From NCBI GenBank assembly GCA_041639705.1, contig JBEQBT010000191.1, forward strand, positions 1 to 6,667: DNA of 6,667 nt. The letters run 5' to 3'. Shown one piece after another: positions 1 through 5,405 of the stretch (position 1 is the stretch's first letter; every line of letters begins with the position of its first letter). Source of the DNA: JARDZI01 sp041639705. Its GTDB lineage: Bacteria > Bacillota > Clostridia > Clostridiales > Caloramatoraceae. The position numbers and the translations under genes are program-made. Below the pieces are notes generated by a model. It saw nothing but the letters and a program-made list of their open reading frames with translations, searched no databases and had not been told where the DNA came from.

Positions 1-176
1 GGGATAGTGTAACTTCAATTAGAGTTTGGTATGCCAATAATGGATTAGAAGTAGAGTTCGGAATAACTACACCTATTTGGGTTCAAAAACCATTGGATGA
101 GGGCACTATTAGAGTTTTATCTGACGGATATAAGGTGATTGTAGATAAAGAAAATTATTTTAAAGATATTATCTAA
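1..176 (+). CDS. C-terminal end of a probable nucleotidyltransferase-domain protein (5' truncated by window)
   Basis: An open frame enters from the left edge (first complete codon at base 3) and ends at TAA 174-176, giving the last 57 residues. The visible stretch includes VWYANNGLEVEFGITTPIWV, followed by a segment with PLDEGTIRVLSDGYKVIVD. The order EVEFG-[IL]T-x-P, then a PxDxGT-x-RV-x-x-DG segment, then a short tail, resembles from memory the C-terminal part of small nucleotidyltransferase-domain proteins distantly related to aminoglycoside nucleotidyltransferases. The catalytic GS...DxD part would lie upstream and is not visible, so the family call rests on the tail alone. The coding nature is well supported by the clean frame and protein-like composition. 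The function is moderately supported. Confidence 0.6.
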   Translation, partial: DSVTSIRVWYANNGLEVEFGITTPIWVQKPLDEGTIRVLSDGYKVIVDKENYFKDII

Positions 177-226
177 CATAATATTTATTTAAAGTGAAAT
201 AAAGAATAGAAAAAATAAGAAAAGAG

Positions 227-257
227 AGCTGCTGAGGCATCGCTTAACAAAGTATGC
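227..257 (+). repeat. Partial copy of the 5' part of the structured element at 932-1079
   Basis: AGCTGC at 227-232 is followed by TAACAAAG at 245-252 inside GCTTAACAAAGTA. The element downstream of the HEAT-like gene begins with the same two blocks in the same order, AGCTGC at 932-937 and TAACAAAG at 941-948 inside GCATAACAAAGCA. Eleven of 13 bases match around the second block, but copy 1 has nine extra bases between the blocks. The rest of the element is not seen here. The remainder of the 108-base gap before the next gene (177-284) holds an A-rich stretch with no clear promoter or terminator. The match is short, so chance is possible. Confidence 0.3.
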
Positions 258-284
258 AAAATTGTCTATGAAAGAGGTGAGAAT

Positions 285-928
285 GTGGTGGAGAGTAATT
301 TGATTAAAAAAAAGCGGATAAGAATGTTAATATACATGAGTTTGTTGAGAATGTATTAAATGATGAAAATACTAGAGTAGAAATAATAGAGCAGCTATTG
401 AATAACAAAAAAATAATGGTTTATTATCATTGCTACTATATAATTTCAAAAGCAAGTGAGGAAAAGCCAGAGTTATTCTATAAGTATTGGAATGACTTTG
501 CAGAGCTACTTAATCATAAGAATTCATATCATAGAGATATTGGATTAACAATTATAGGTAACCTAACTAAAGTAGATGAAAAGAACCTGTTCTCCAGTAT
601 ATTCGATAAATATATAGAACATTTCAACGATGATAAATTTATGACTGCACAGTGTTTTGTACAAAGCATGAAGAAGATTCTCAAAAATAAAAATGAATAT
701 GCAGAAAAGATTATTGAAGTTTTTCTAGACATAGATAATAGATGTACTTATGTGGAAAAACAGAAAGAATTATTGAAGAGTGACATTATAGAAGTTTTAG
801 ATGAAGCATATGAAAGCGCAATAAATAAGAACAAAATTGTAGAATTTGTGAGGTTACAATCGAGTAGTGTGAGTCCTAAGACTAAGAAAAAAGTAAAGGA
901 ATTTATAAAAAAACATGGTTTAAGCTAA
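285..928 (+). CDS. HEAT-like helical repeat protein of unknown function, interrupted by a -1 frameshift at an A8 tract
   Basis: The uninterrupted downstream frame runs from 308 to TAA 926-928, but has no credible start: the first candidate, TTG 398, lacks a ribosome binding site and would cut off a helix that is clearly coding (NIHEFVENVLND at about 329-364). A good site, GAGGTGA at 274-280, precedes GTG 285 (or GTG 288), which opens MVESNLIKK in another frame. The two frames join at the A8 run 306-313 by a single -1 shift, giving a protein of about 214 residues. It is rich in charged amphipathic helices with segments such as FAELLNHKNSYHRDIGLTII and KFMTAQCFVQSMKKIL. This pattern fits the short HEAT-like hypothetical proteins common in Clostridia, some of which carry the uninformative label 'SufBD protein'. 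No catalytic motif, signal peptide or membrane segment is seen. A scaffold or binding role is only inferred from the fold type. Confidence 0.65.
308..314 (+). other. Slippery heptamer A AAA AAG at the frame junction
   Basis: Read from GTG 285, the zero-frame codons are AAA 309-311 and AAG 312-314, preceded by A308. This is the A_AAA_AAG heptamer used for -1 frameshifting in bacterial dnaX, in the correct phase. A -1 slip continues with GCG 314-316 into the long downstream frame. Without a slip, translation runs through CGG 315-317 in a frame that does not encode the HEAT-like protein. The motif is directly visible. Whether it functions, or is a one-base assembly error in an A9 tract, cannot be decided here. 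Confidence 0.4.
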
Positions 929-931
929 AGT

Positions 932-1079
932 AGCTGCGCATAACAAAGCACTCCAGTTTTTTGTGGCTACAGTTGGTTAAGTCTTTAAAGAAGTCACAAC
1001 ATATGATTTCGCCATATTAACGGATTCAAGCACGTAGGGAGTGGGAAAGCGTTAGTGGAAATCCCTAAGCAGCTTTTTT
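932..1079 (+). ncRNA. Candidate structured element (ncRNA or attC-like site) ending in a T-run
   Basis: This gene-free stretch begins three bases after the HEAT-like gene's stop codon and contains nested complementary blocks. They are AGCTGC 932-937 with GCAGCT 1069-1074; TAAC 941-944 with GTTA 1051-1054; CACTCC 949-954 with GGAGTG 1038-1043; TTGTGGCT 961-968 with AGTCACAA 992-999 (one G-U pair); and ATATG 1001-1005 with CATAT 1013-1017 around a 7-base loop. A 10-base palindrome, TCTTTAAAGA, lies at 982-991. The outermost helix runs directly into six T (1074-1079), as an intrinsic terminator would. Two readings are possible: a structured RNA or long terminator of the upstream gene, or an integron attC-like site, since an outer TAAC/GTTA pair and an inner CACTCC/GGAGTG pair mimic the R and L boxes. 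The attC core consensus is met only at AAC and GTT, and no integrase is visible. It matches no riboswitch class I know. Confidence 0.4.
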
Positions 1080-1114
1080 CTGAAATGAATTGTGTATAAG
1101 GAGTTTAAGACGGA

Positions 1115-1165
1115 TTGGCAGAATTAAGTGCCTCAATGACAAAGGAAGAAATATCCAAAAGATAG
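1115..1165 (+). CDS. Possible 16-residue small ORF or gene remnant
   Basis: TTG 1115 opens MAELSASMTKEEISKR and stops at TAG 1163-1165. AAGGAG at 1098-1103 lies upstream, but the 11-base spacer is long. The frame is open only from 1109, just after an in-frame TAA. The composition is protein-like and the MTKEEI segment looks like a helix start, so it may be the remnant of a deleted gene rather than a working peptide. The rest of the 929-1220 gap is the structured element at 932-1079 plus AT-rich sequence before the reductase ribosome binding site. No convincing promoter was seen there. Confidence 0.2.
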   Translation: MAELSASMTKEEISKR

Positions 1166-1220
1166 GTTGATAATATAGAATTATTATTAACGCCTTTCAT
1201 ACTGAAGGAGGAATGCAAGT

Positions 1221-1757
1221 ATGAATGAAAATAGAAAAGTTATTTTATATATTGCTGAAAGTCTTGATGGTTTTATTGCCAGAGAAGACAATGATATTAG
1301 TTGGCTATCAATCGTTGAAAAACCTGATGAAGATTATGGGTATAAGGACTTCATTGACACTATTGATACTGTAATTATGGGGCGTAGAACCTATGAGAAG
1401 GTATTATCATTTGGAATTGAGTTTCCCCATAAAGATAAAAAGTGCTATATATTGTCAAAAACATTGGAAGGAAATAATGAAAATGCTCAATTCTATAACG
1501 GGAGTATTAAGGATTTAATAGAAATGCTAAAAGGTAAAGCTGGAAAGAACATTTTTATAGATGGTGGAGCAGAAGTCGTAAGAGAATTTAGAAGTGAAAA
1601 TCTTATTGATGAATACATTATTTCAATTGTTCCAGTATTGCTTGGGAAAGGGATACGATTATTTAAAGATACTGATACAGAAAATAAGCTTTCATTAATT
1701 GAAAGTAAAGTGTTTGACTCGGGTTTGGTACAATTATGGTATGAAAAGTTAGGGTAG
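1221..1757 (+). CDS. Dihydrofolate reductase family protein (RibD C-terminal domain)
   Basis: This 178-residue protein is the usual length for stand-alone RibD C-terminal/DHFR-like reductases of the YyaP type. Such proteins bind NAD(P)H and are cytoplasmic; the substrate of this one is unknown. The N-terminal strand and loop, VILYIAESLDGFIAREDNDI at residues 7-26, is the family hallmark with its SLDGFIA segment. VIMGRRTYEKVL (about 52-63) follows as the nucleotide-binding MGRxTY motif. FIDGGAEVVREF (about 113-124) is the DGG motif, and VPVLLGKGIRLF (about 139-150) is the conserved C-terminal P-x-LLGxGxxLF segment. ATG 1221 is well supported by AAGGAGG at 1205-1211 with a 9-base spacer. It is not the biosynthetic riboflavin enzyme RibD, since no deaminase domain or rib genes are nearby. 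Classical antifolate-target DHFR is less likely because the pattern is that of the RibD branch. Confidence 0.9.
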   Translation: MNENRKVILYIAESLDGFIAREDNDISWLSIVEKPDEDYGYKDFIDTIDTVIMGRRTYEKVLSFGIEFPHKDKKCYILSKTLEGNNENAQFYNGSIKDLIEMLKGKAGKNIFIDGGAEVVREFRSENLIDEYIISIVPVLLGKGIRLFKDTDTENKLSLIESKVFDSGLVQLWYEKLG

Positions 1758-1832
1758 TATATAATAAAGGTAAGTAGATAATTGGGGCTTTAGTGACTTT
1801 TTTGGAAAGCTAGTATAATAGGGGGAGATAAC

Positions 1833-2645
1833 TTGGCCAGTAATACTGAAAAAATCATAGATTCATTAATAAATAGTCTTTCAACAATTAGGGAAGTACA
1901 ATCAATTGGCATAAGTGGTAATAAAACTCCACTTCCCAAAGCAGGTGAAGGGGATATTGATATCTTTATATATTGTGATATGATACCTGAATTTAGCAAG
2001 AGACAAGCAGTAATAAATGAATTGGGTGACCTGTTACAAAATAGTAAAATCAATGTCTTTGAAGGAGGACATTGGGGAATTGGAGATTATATACTTATAA
2101 ATGGAGTTGAAACCTGGTTAATGTACTTTACAGAAAGTGAAACTTTAGATGATGTAGAATCTATACTTAATGGAGATTATCCAGACCTACAGGATAACTA
2201 CTATTATCCTGTAGGTCGCTTGGCAATGCTAAAAAATATCAATGTTTTATACAATAAAAACGGGTTTTTATATTCACTTAAAGAAAGATTATCAGAATAT
2301 CCTGAGAAATTGGCAGAAATACTTATACAATATCATTTGAATGAACTCAAGGATATAGAAGATTTAGAACGTGCCGTAATCAGAAAAGATGTATTATTTT
2401 ATCACTTTGCAATGGATATTGCAATGGACCACTTTCTTCAAGCCTTGTTTGCAATCAATAGAACTTATTTTCCAAGCCGAAAAAGGACACTTGAGTTCAT
2501 TAATAATTTTAGTAATAAGCCAGAAGGATGTAGTGAAAATTTATTAAAAGTTATTAAGCTAGGTAGCTGTTCAGAAGATATTAATCAATCATATGTACTG
2601 TGGAGCAACATGGTTAATGAACTGCAAAAGATGTATATGGATTAA
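1833..2645 (+). CDS. Nucleotidyltransferase-like protein, DUF4037 type
   Basis: This 270-residue protein has the polymerase-beta-type nucleotidyltransferase signature near its N-terminus: GISG at residues 26-29, then GDIDIFIY with D41 and D43 as the DxD metal-binding pair. The C-terminal half is helical and HEPN/KNTase-C-like, with RLAMLKNINVLY (about 129-140) and FHY-type helices near 185-205. Short nucleotidyltransferases with this layout are annotated DUF4037. The family is thought to transfer nucleotides to small molecules or proteins, but the substrate is unknown and resistance activity is not shown. The start is TTG 1833, chosen because GGGGGAGA at 1821-1828 sits just upstream and no ATG occurs in the preceding in-frame codons. 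A perfect 14-bp inverted repeat lies within codons 118-129. The gene follows the reductase by 75 bases. Confidence 0.8.
   Translation: MASNTEKIIDSLINSLSTIREVQSIGISGNKTPLPKAGEGDIDIFIYCDMIPEFSKRQAVINELGDLLQNSKINVFEGGHWGIGDYILINGVETWLMYFTESETLDDVESILNGDYPDLQDNYYYPVGRLAMLKNINVLYNKNGFLYSLKERLSEYPEKLAEILIQYHLNELKDIEDLERAVIRKDVLFYHFAMDIAMDHFLQALFAINRTYFPSRKRTLEFINNFSNKPEGCSENLLKVIKLGSCSEDINQSYVLWSNMVNELQKMYMD
2184..2217. repeat. Perfect 14-bp inverted repeat with 6-base loop inside the DUF4037 gene
   Basis: GACCTACAGGATAA at 2184-2197 is exactly complementary to TTATCCTGTAGGTC at 2204-2217, separated by CTACTA. It encodes DLQDNYYYPVGR (residues 118-129) in frame. There is no T-run after it, so it is not a standard terminator. 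It is by far the strongest simple hairpin noticed in the window. Confidence 0.9.
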
Positions 2646-2672
2646 TATTTTTAATTTGCAGGAGCTAATTAC

Positions 2673-2741
2673 ATGGGAAGGTTTAACAGAAATAAGTATT
2701 ACACAAATGAAGCATTATCCTTACATGTAAGAAGGGGATAA
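2673..2741 (+). CDS. Possible 22-residue small ORF upstream of the broken GNAT gene
   Basis: ATG 2673 opens a 22-codon frame beginning MGRFNRNKYYTNEALSLHVR and ending at TAA 2739-2741. GCAGGAG at 2658-2664 with an 8-base spacer is a credible ribosome binding site. The peptide is basic and has no hydrophobic segment. It ends about 20 bases before the GNAT start, so it could be a leader peptide, a toxin-sized peptide or the preserved start of a deleted gene. I do not recognise it, and its length alone cannot exclude chance. Confidence 0.3.
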   Translation: MGRFNRNKYYTNEALSLHVRRG

Positions 2742-2760
2742 GTATAGGAGGAGTAAGACT

Positions 2761-3232
2761 ATGCTGAGCATTAGAATTGCTAAAATGAATGAATCTGAAA
2801 TTTTATCAAATATCGCCGCAAGATCAGAGGCATATTGGGGTTATGATTCTATTTATATGGAAAAGTTCAGGACTATTTATAAGGTAACTGAGGAGTTTAT
2901 AAGTAAAAACACAATTTTTGTAATAGAAGAAGGCAACGACATAATTGGGTTTTATGTAGTCTTAACTGAAAATGATATGAATTCTTTAGAGTATTTTTTC
3001 ATTGAACCTCAGTATATAGGTCAAGGATATGGAAAATTATTATGGAACCATTTTGGTTGAATACTGCAGAATTATTGGTATTAAAGAGTTCAGTATTGTA
3101 ACAAGTCCACAGGCTCAAGAGTTTTATGTAAAAATGGGAGCTGTAACTTGTGGAGAAGAAGAATCACTCCTTAAGAAAGGAAGAATTATCCCAAAATTAA
3201 TTTATACAGTAGATATGGAACGTCAATATTGA
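2761..3232 (+). pseudogene. GNAT-family N-acetyltransferase broken by a +1 frameshift
   Basis: Two overlapping frames are one gene. The first runs from ATG 2761, with AGGAGG 2746-2751 and a 9-base spacer, to TGA 3058-3060. It carries the GNAT N-terminal half, RIAKMNESEILSNIAARSEA near the start and the acetyl-CoA-binding motif A Q-G-Y-G (residues 88-91) in YIGQGYGKLLWNH. The frame then breaks at TTTT 3051-3054. Removing one T restores NHLVEYCRIIGIKEFSIVTS, followed by the GNAT motif B segment AQEFYVKMGAVTCGE, ending at 3232. The restored protein would have about 156 residues, the normal family length. As written, the first product lacks the C-terminal part of the fold and is probably inactive. 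The gene may be decayed, or the extra T may be an assembly error; nothing in the rest of the frame looks degraded, which favours a recent event or an error. The substrate is unknown. Confidence 0.85.
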
Positions 3233-3305
3233 GGTTAGGCTAAAAATTCTATATAAATTACCTGGTATTTTGAATAGAAGGCTCATATGGAAGGAGCAAG
3301 ATAGG

Positions 3306-3770
3306 ATGAATTTTAGAATGGCAATTGAAAAGGATATTAATTCACTTGCAGAAATGAGATGGATACACTCATATGATGAGAATAGTAATTTTAATATATC
3401 AAAGGAAGAGTTTCTAAAAGAGTGTAGTGTATTTTTGAAAAATGCCATGGAAATGGGAAACTGGGTGTATTGGATAGCTGAGGATAATGGTGATATTATT
3501 GCGAATATATATATTCAGAGGATAAAAAAGGTGCCAAAACCACACAAGCTGCATGCTGAAATAGGATATATTACTAATGTACATACAAAAGAGGAATATA
3601 GAAATAAAGGTGTTGGAACAAAGCTTCTAAAAGAAGTTGTTGAGTGGTCAAAAACTTCTGGGATAGAGTTACTTTTTTTATGGCCTAGTAAAAAATCTGT
3701 TCCTTTTTATGAACGTGAGGGATTTTTAGAACAAAATGAAATTATAGAACTAATTTTAGATGAAGAATAA
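3306..3770 (+). CDS. GNAT-family N-acetyltransferase
   Basis: A 154-residue acetyl-CoA-dependent N-acetyltransferase, normal length for the family. The start is ATG 3306 rather than the longer in-frame TTG 3270, because AAGGAG at 3291-3296 lies 9 bases before it and MNFRMAIEKDINSLAEMR matches the usual first strand and helix. Motif A is visible as GYITNVHTKEEYRNKGVGTK, with the pyrophosphate-binding R99-N-K-G-V-G104. Motif B follows as FLWPSKKSVPFYEREGF. An insert with KKVPKPHKLHAE (about 74-85) precedes motif A. Similar clostridial GNATs are often labelled simply as acetyltransferases; the acceptor cannot be told from sequence. It lies 73 bases after the broken GNAT gene and is not a copy of it: outside motif A the two share little. 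Confidence 0.9.
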   Translation: MNFRMAIEKDINSLAEMRWIHSYDENSNFNISKEEFLKECSVFLKNAMEMGNWVYWIAEDNGDIIANIYIQRIKKVPKPHKLHAEIGYITNVHTKEEYRNKGVGTKLLKEVVEWSKTSGIELLFLWPSKKSVPFYEREGFLEQNEIIELILDEE

Positions 3771-3857
3771 GAATTGTTAGGGTAAATTAAAAAATTCAAG
3801 ATAAGTATGCAATTGGCAAGTATCCAATAATTAGATCCATGTATGAACTTGTAAAAC

Positions 3858-3885
3858 TCTAAAAAGCAAGTCTTATTCTTTTAGA
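3858..3885. repeat. Inverted repeat overlapping the promoter of the serine hydrolase gene
   Basis: TCTAAAAAG at 3858-3866 is complementary to CTTTTAGA at 3878-3885 apart from one bulged A, around an 11-base loop. The right arm overlaps the expected -35 region of the promoter at 3904-3909. It could be an operator, or a weak AT-rich terminator for the upstream GNAT gene (stop at 3770). The rest of 3771-3976 holds no other gene. Confidence 0.35.
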
Positions 3886-3909
3886 TTGAAAGTAAATATA
3901 TGCTATAAT
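3881..3909 (+). promoter_or_regulatory. Probable extended -10 promoter for the serine hydrolase gene
   Basis: TATAAT at 3904-3909 is a perfect -10 hexamer and is preceded by TGC at 3901-3903, the extended -10 TGn motif. At a 17-base spacing the -35 position is TTAGAT (3881-3886), a poor match, which is typical for extended -10 promoters. TTGAAA at 3886-3891 is a better hexamer but only 12 bases away. Transcription would begin near 3916, suitable for a start at 3950 or 3977 and too close for 3923. Confidence 0.55.
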
Positions 3910-3976
3910 TTCTTATATTAGGATGTTGTATAAACGTGGGTCAAATACGATGATAAACAGTTTATGGGGTGGAGAT

Positions 3977-5059
3977 ATGAAAGAAAAAATTCAAGAAATA
4001 TGTGATGCTTTCAGCATGGATAACAATTTTTCAGGCGCTTGTCTTGTGAAACTAGGGAATGATGTTTTTTTCTCACAAGCATATGGTTTGGCACATAAGG
4101 GATTTAATATCCCTAATAAAATTAATACTATATTTGATACAGCATCTATTACAAAGATTTTTACTGCAACAGGGATCCTACTTTTAATAGAGAAGGGAGT
4201 GCTGCATTTTGAAGATAAAATTACAGACATTATAGACCTAAATGGTACTGCCATTCCAACAGATGTAAGCATCTATAATTTGCTTACTCATACCTCTGGA
4301 ATCGCAGATGATGCAGATGAAGAAGCGGGAGAAAACTACTCTGATTTATTTATAAGTAAACCAAATTATTCTATACGAAATACATGTGATTTTCTTCCAC
4401 AATTTGTATATAAACAACCTGTTTTCAAGGCAGGCACTGATGTTAGGTATAATAATTGTGCATTTGTTTTACTTGGTTTAGCAATAGAAAAAATAACTGG
4501 TCAGGATTATAGAAGTTTTGTTACAGATAATATTTTCAAACCCTGCGGAATGTTAAATACTAAATTCTGTGCTATGGATGAGATAAATGAAAACACAGCA
4601 GAAGGATATACTGGCTGCTATGACGAAAATGAAAAGTTTATTAAATGGAAGAAGAATATATACTCCTATCCTCCTATTGGCTCTCCCGATGCAGGAGCAT
4701 ATACAACAGTAAATGACCTAGATACTTTTATTAGAAATCTTAAAACAAATATACTATTAAGCGAAGAATATACTAATATGATATTTTCACCTCAATGTGA
4801 ATTTTCAAAGCCATTTAGAAATTGGAAACCTGAACCTTATGCAACAATAAGAAATGGATATGCATTTGAATTTGTAGAAATTAATGGTGAGGTATTTTGT
4901 ATGCGTAAGGATGGGGTAAATGATGGGGTAGGTGCTATGCTTTCATATTATCCTGCCATTGATGCAACAATTATTATTCTATGCAACCAAGATTGTAACA
5001 TATGGCAGATGCATAGAGAAATACAAACCATAATGTATTATGAATGCTTTAAAAAGTGA
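3977..5059 (+). CDS. Serine hydrolase of the beta-lactamase / penicillin-binding-protein-like family
   Basis: A 360-residue protein of the class C beta-lactamase-like superfamily (Beta-lactamase Pfam type). The nucleophile motif SxxK is S57-I-T-K60 in FDTASITKIFTATG. The family segment LLTHTSGI is at 102-109. The YxN motif is Y158-N-N160 in VRYNNCAFVLLG. A C-terminal KDGVNDGVGAMLSYYP segment occupies the place of the third (HxG/KTG-like) motif. No signal peptide is seen, so the protein is probably cytoplasmic, unlike true secreted beta-lactamases, and it is more likely an esterase or peptidase of unknown substrate than a resistance enzyme. In-frame starts exist at ATG 3923, 3950 and 3977. I prefer 3977 because GGGGTGGAG (3966-3974) precedes it and the protein family begins about there, but the 2-base spacer from GGAG is tight. 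ATG 3950 is the main alternative. Confidence 0.85.
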   Translation: MKEKIQEICDAFSMDNNFSGACLVKLGNDVFFSQAYGLAHKGFNIPNKINTIFDTASITKIFTATGILLLIEKGVLHFEDKITDIIDLNGTAIPTDVSIYNLLTHTSGIADDADEEAGENYSDLFISKPNYSIRNTCDFLPQFVYKQPVFKAGTDVRYNNCAFVLLGLAIEKITGQDYRSFVTDNIFKPCGMLNTKFCAMDEINENTAEGYTGCYDENEKFIKWKKNIYSYPPIGSPDAGAYTTVNDLDTFIRNLKTNILLSEEYTNMIFSPQCEFSKPFRNWKPEPYATIRNGYAFEFVEINGEVFCMRKDGVNDGVGAMLSYYPAIDATIIILCNQDCNIWQMHREIQTIMYYECFKK

Positions 5060-5115
5060 AAAGACTCAATATAAGCCTAAAGGAGTGAGCAATATTTATA
5101 AATCGAGGAGAAATT

Positions 5116-5346
5116 ATGCAGATTGGATGTTCAGCAAGATATTTTAATGCCTTTGGAGAAGAAGTAGAATTTGCCAAGAAGAACAATTTTCAATTTATGC
5201 AAATCTGGTATGACAGAGATGGAATTGCTGAGATATTAGGATTTGATTTAAATAATGAGGTATTGAAAAAGGTGGATAGAAATAAAAATAGGGTATACAA
5301 AAACGTAGATGATGTGAATACCAAAATAGATGAATTAGAATTATAA
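5116..5346 (+). CDS. Truncated sugar-phosphate isomerase/epimerase-like protein, possibly a fusion remnant
   Basis: ATG 5116 has a good ribosome binding site, GAGGAG at 5105-5110. The first 38 residues, starting MQIGCSARYFNAFGEEVEFA and reaching FQFMQIWYDRDGI, resemble the first strand and helix of xylose-isomerase-like TIM-barrel proteins (AP endonuclease family 2 fold), which normally continue for about 250 residues. Here the protein ends at 76. Its second half, from about residue 39 (EILGFDLNNEVLKKVDRNKN), is charged and helical, does not resemble a barrel, and looks like the C-terminal tail of another protein. An internal deletion joining two genes near 5230 is the likely explanation. No active-site residues of the barrel remain, so enzymatic activity is unlikely. 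Whether the short protein is made is unknown. Confidence 0.5.
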   Translation: MQIGCSARYFNAFGEEVEFAKKNNFQFMQIWYDRDGIAEILGFDLNNEVLKKVDRNKNRVYKNVDDVNTKIDELEL

Positions 5347-5405
5347 TGTTTTTATTAAATATAGATGAAAGTTTTAAATCAATGCATATAAATAGGAGAT
5401 TTATA

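Noticed and set aside
529..732. Minus-strand open frames, here and at 1790-2053, 3197-3448, 3991-4272 and 6244-6456
   Set aside because: Each lies opposite a well-supported plus-strand gene, lacks a ribosome binding site and recognisable domain, and is best explained as a shadow of the AT-rich coding strand.
398..928. TTG 398 as the start of the HEAT-like protein
   Set aside because: It has no ribosome binding site and would discard an in-frame coding helix from 308 onward.
1760..1765. TATAAT just after the reductase stop codon
   Set aside because: No -35 hexamer lies at 16-18 bases, and there is no TGn extension.
1787..1810. GCTTT/AAAGC hairpin between the reductase and DUF4037 genes as a terminator
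   Set aside because: The stem is only 5 bp with a 14-base loop and the T-run is in the loop, not after the stem.
1814..1835. Perfect TATAAT at 1814-1819 with GTGACT 15 bases upstream, a possible promoter for the DUF4037 gene
   Set aside because: Transcription would start near 1826, inside or after the GGGGGAGA ribosome binding site, and the -35 spacing is short; probably chance in AT-rich DNA.
2407..2428. Tandem repeat TTGCAATGGA with period 12 in the DUF4037 gene
   Set aside because: It has only two copies and encodes an ordinary AMD-AMD helix segment; not distinguishable from chance.
5346..5405. ATG 5346 as the start of the histidine phosphatase
   Set aside because: It overlaps the preceding stop codon, lacks a ribosome binding site, and adds 20 residues not typical of the family; ATG 5406 has AGGAG well placed.
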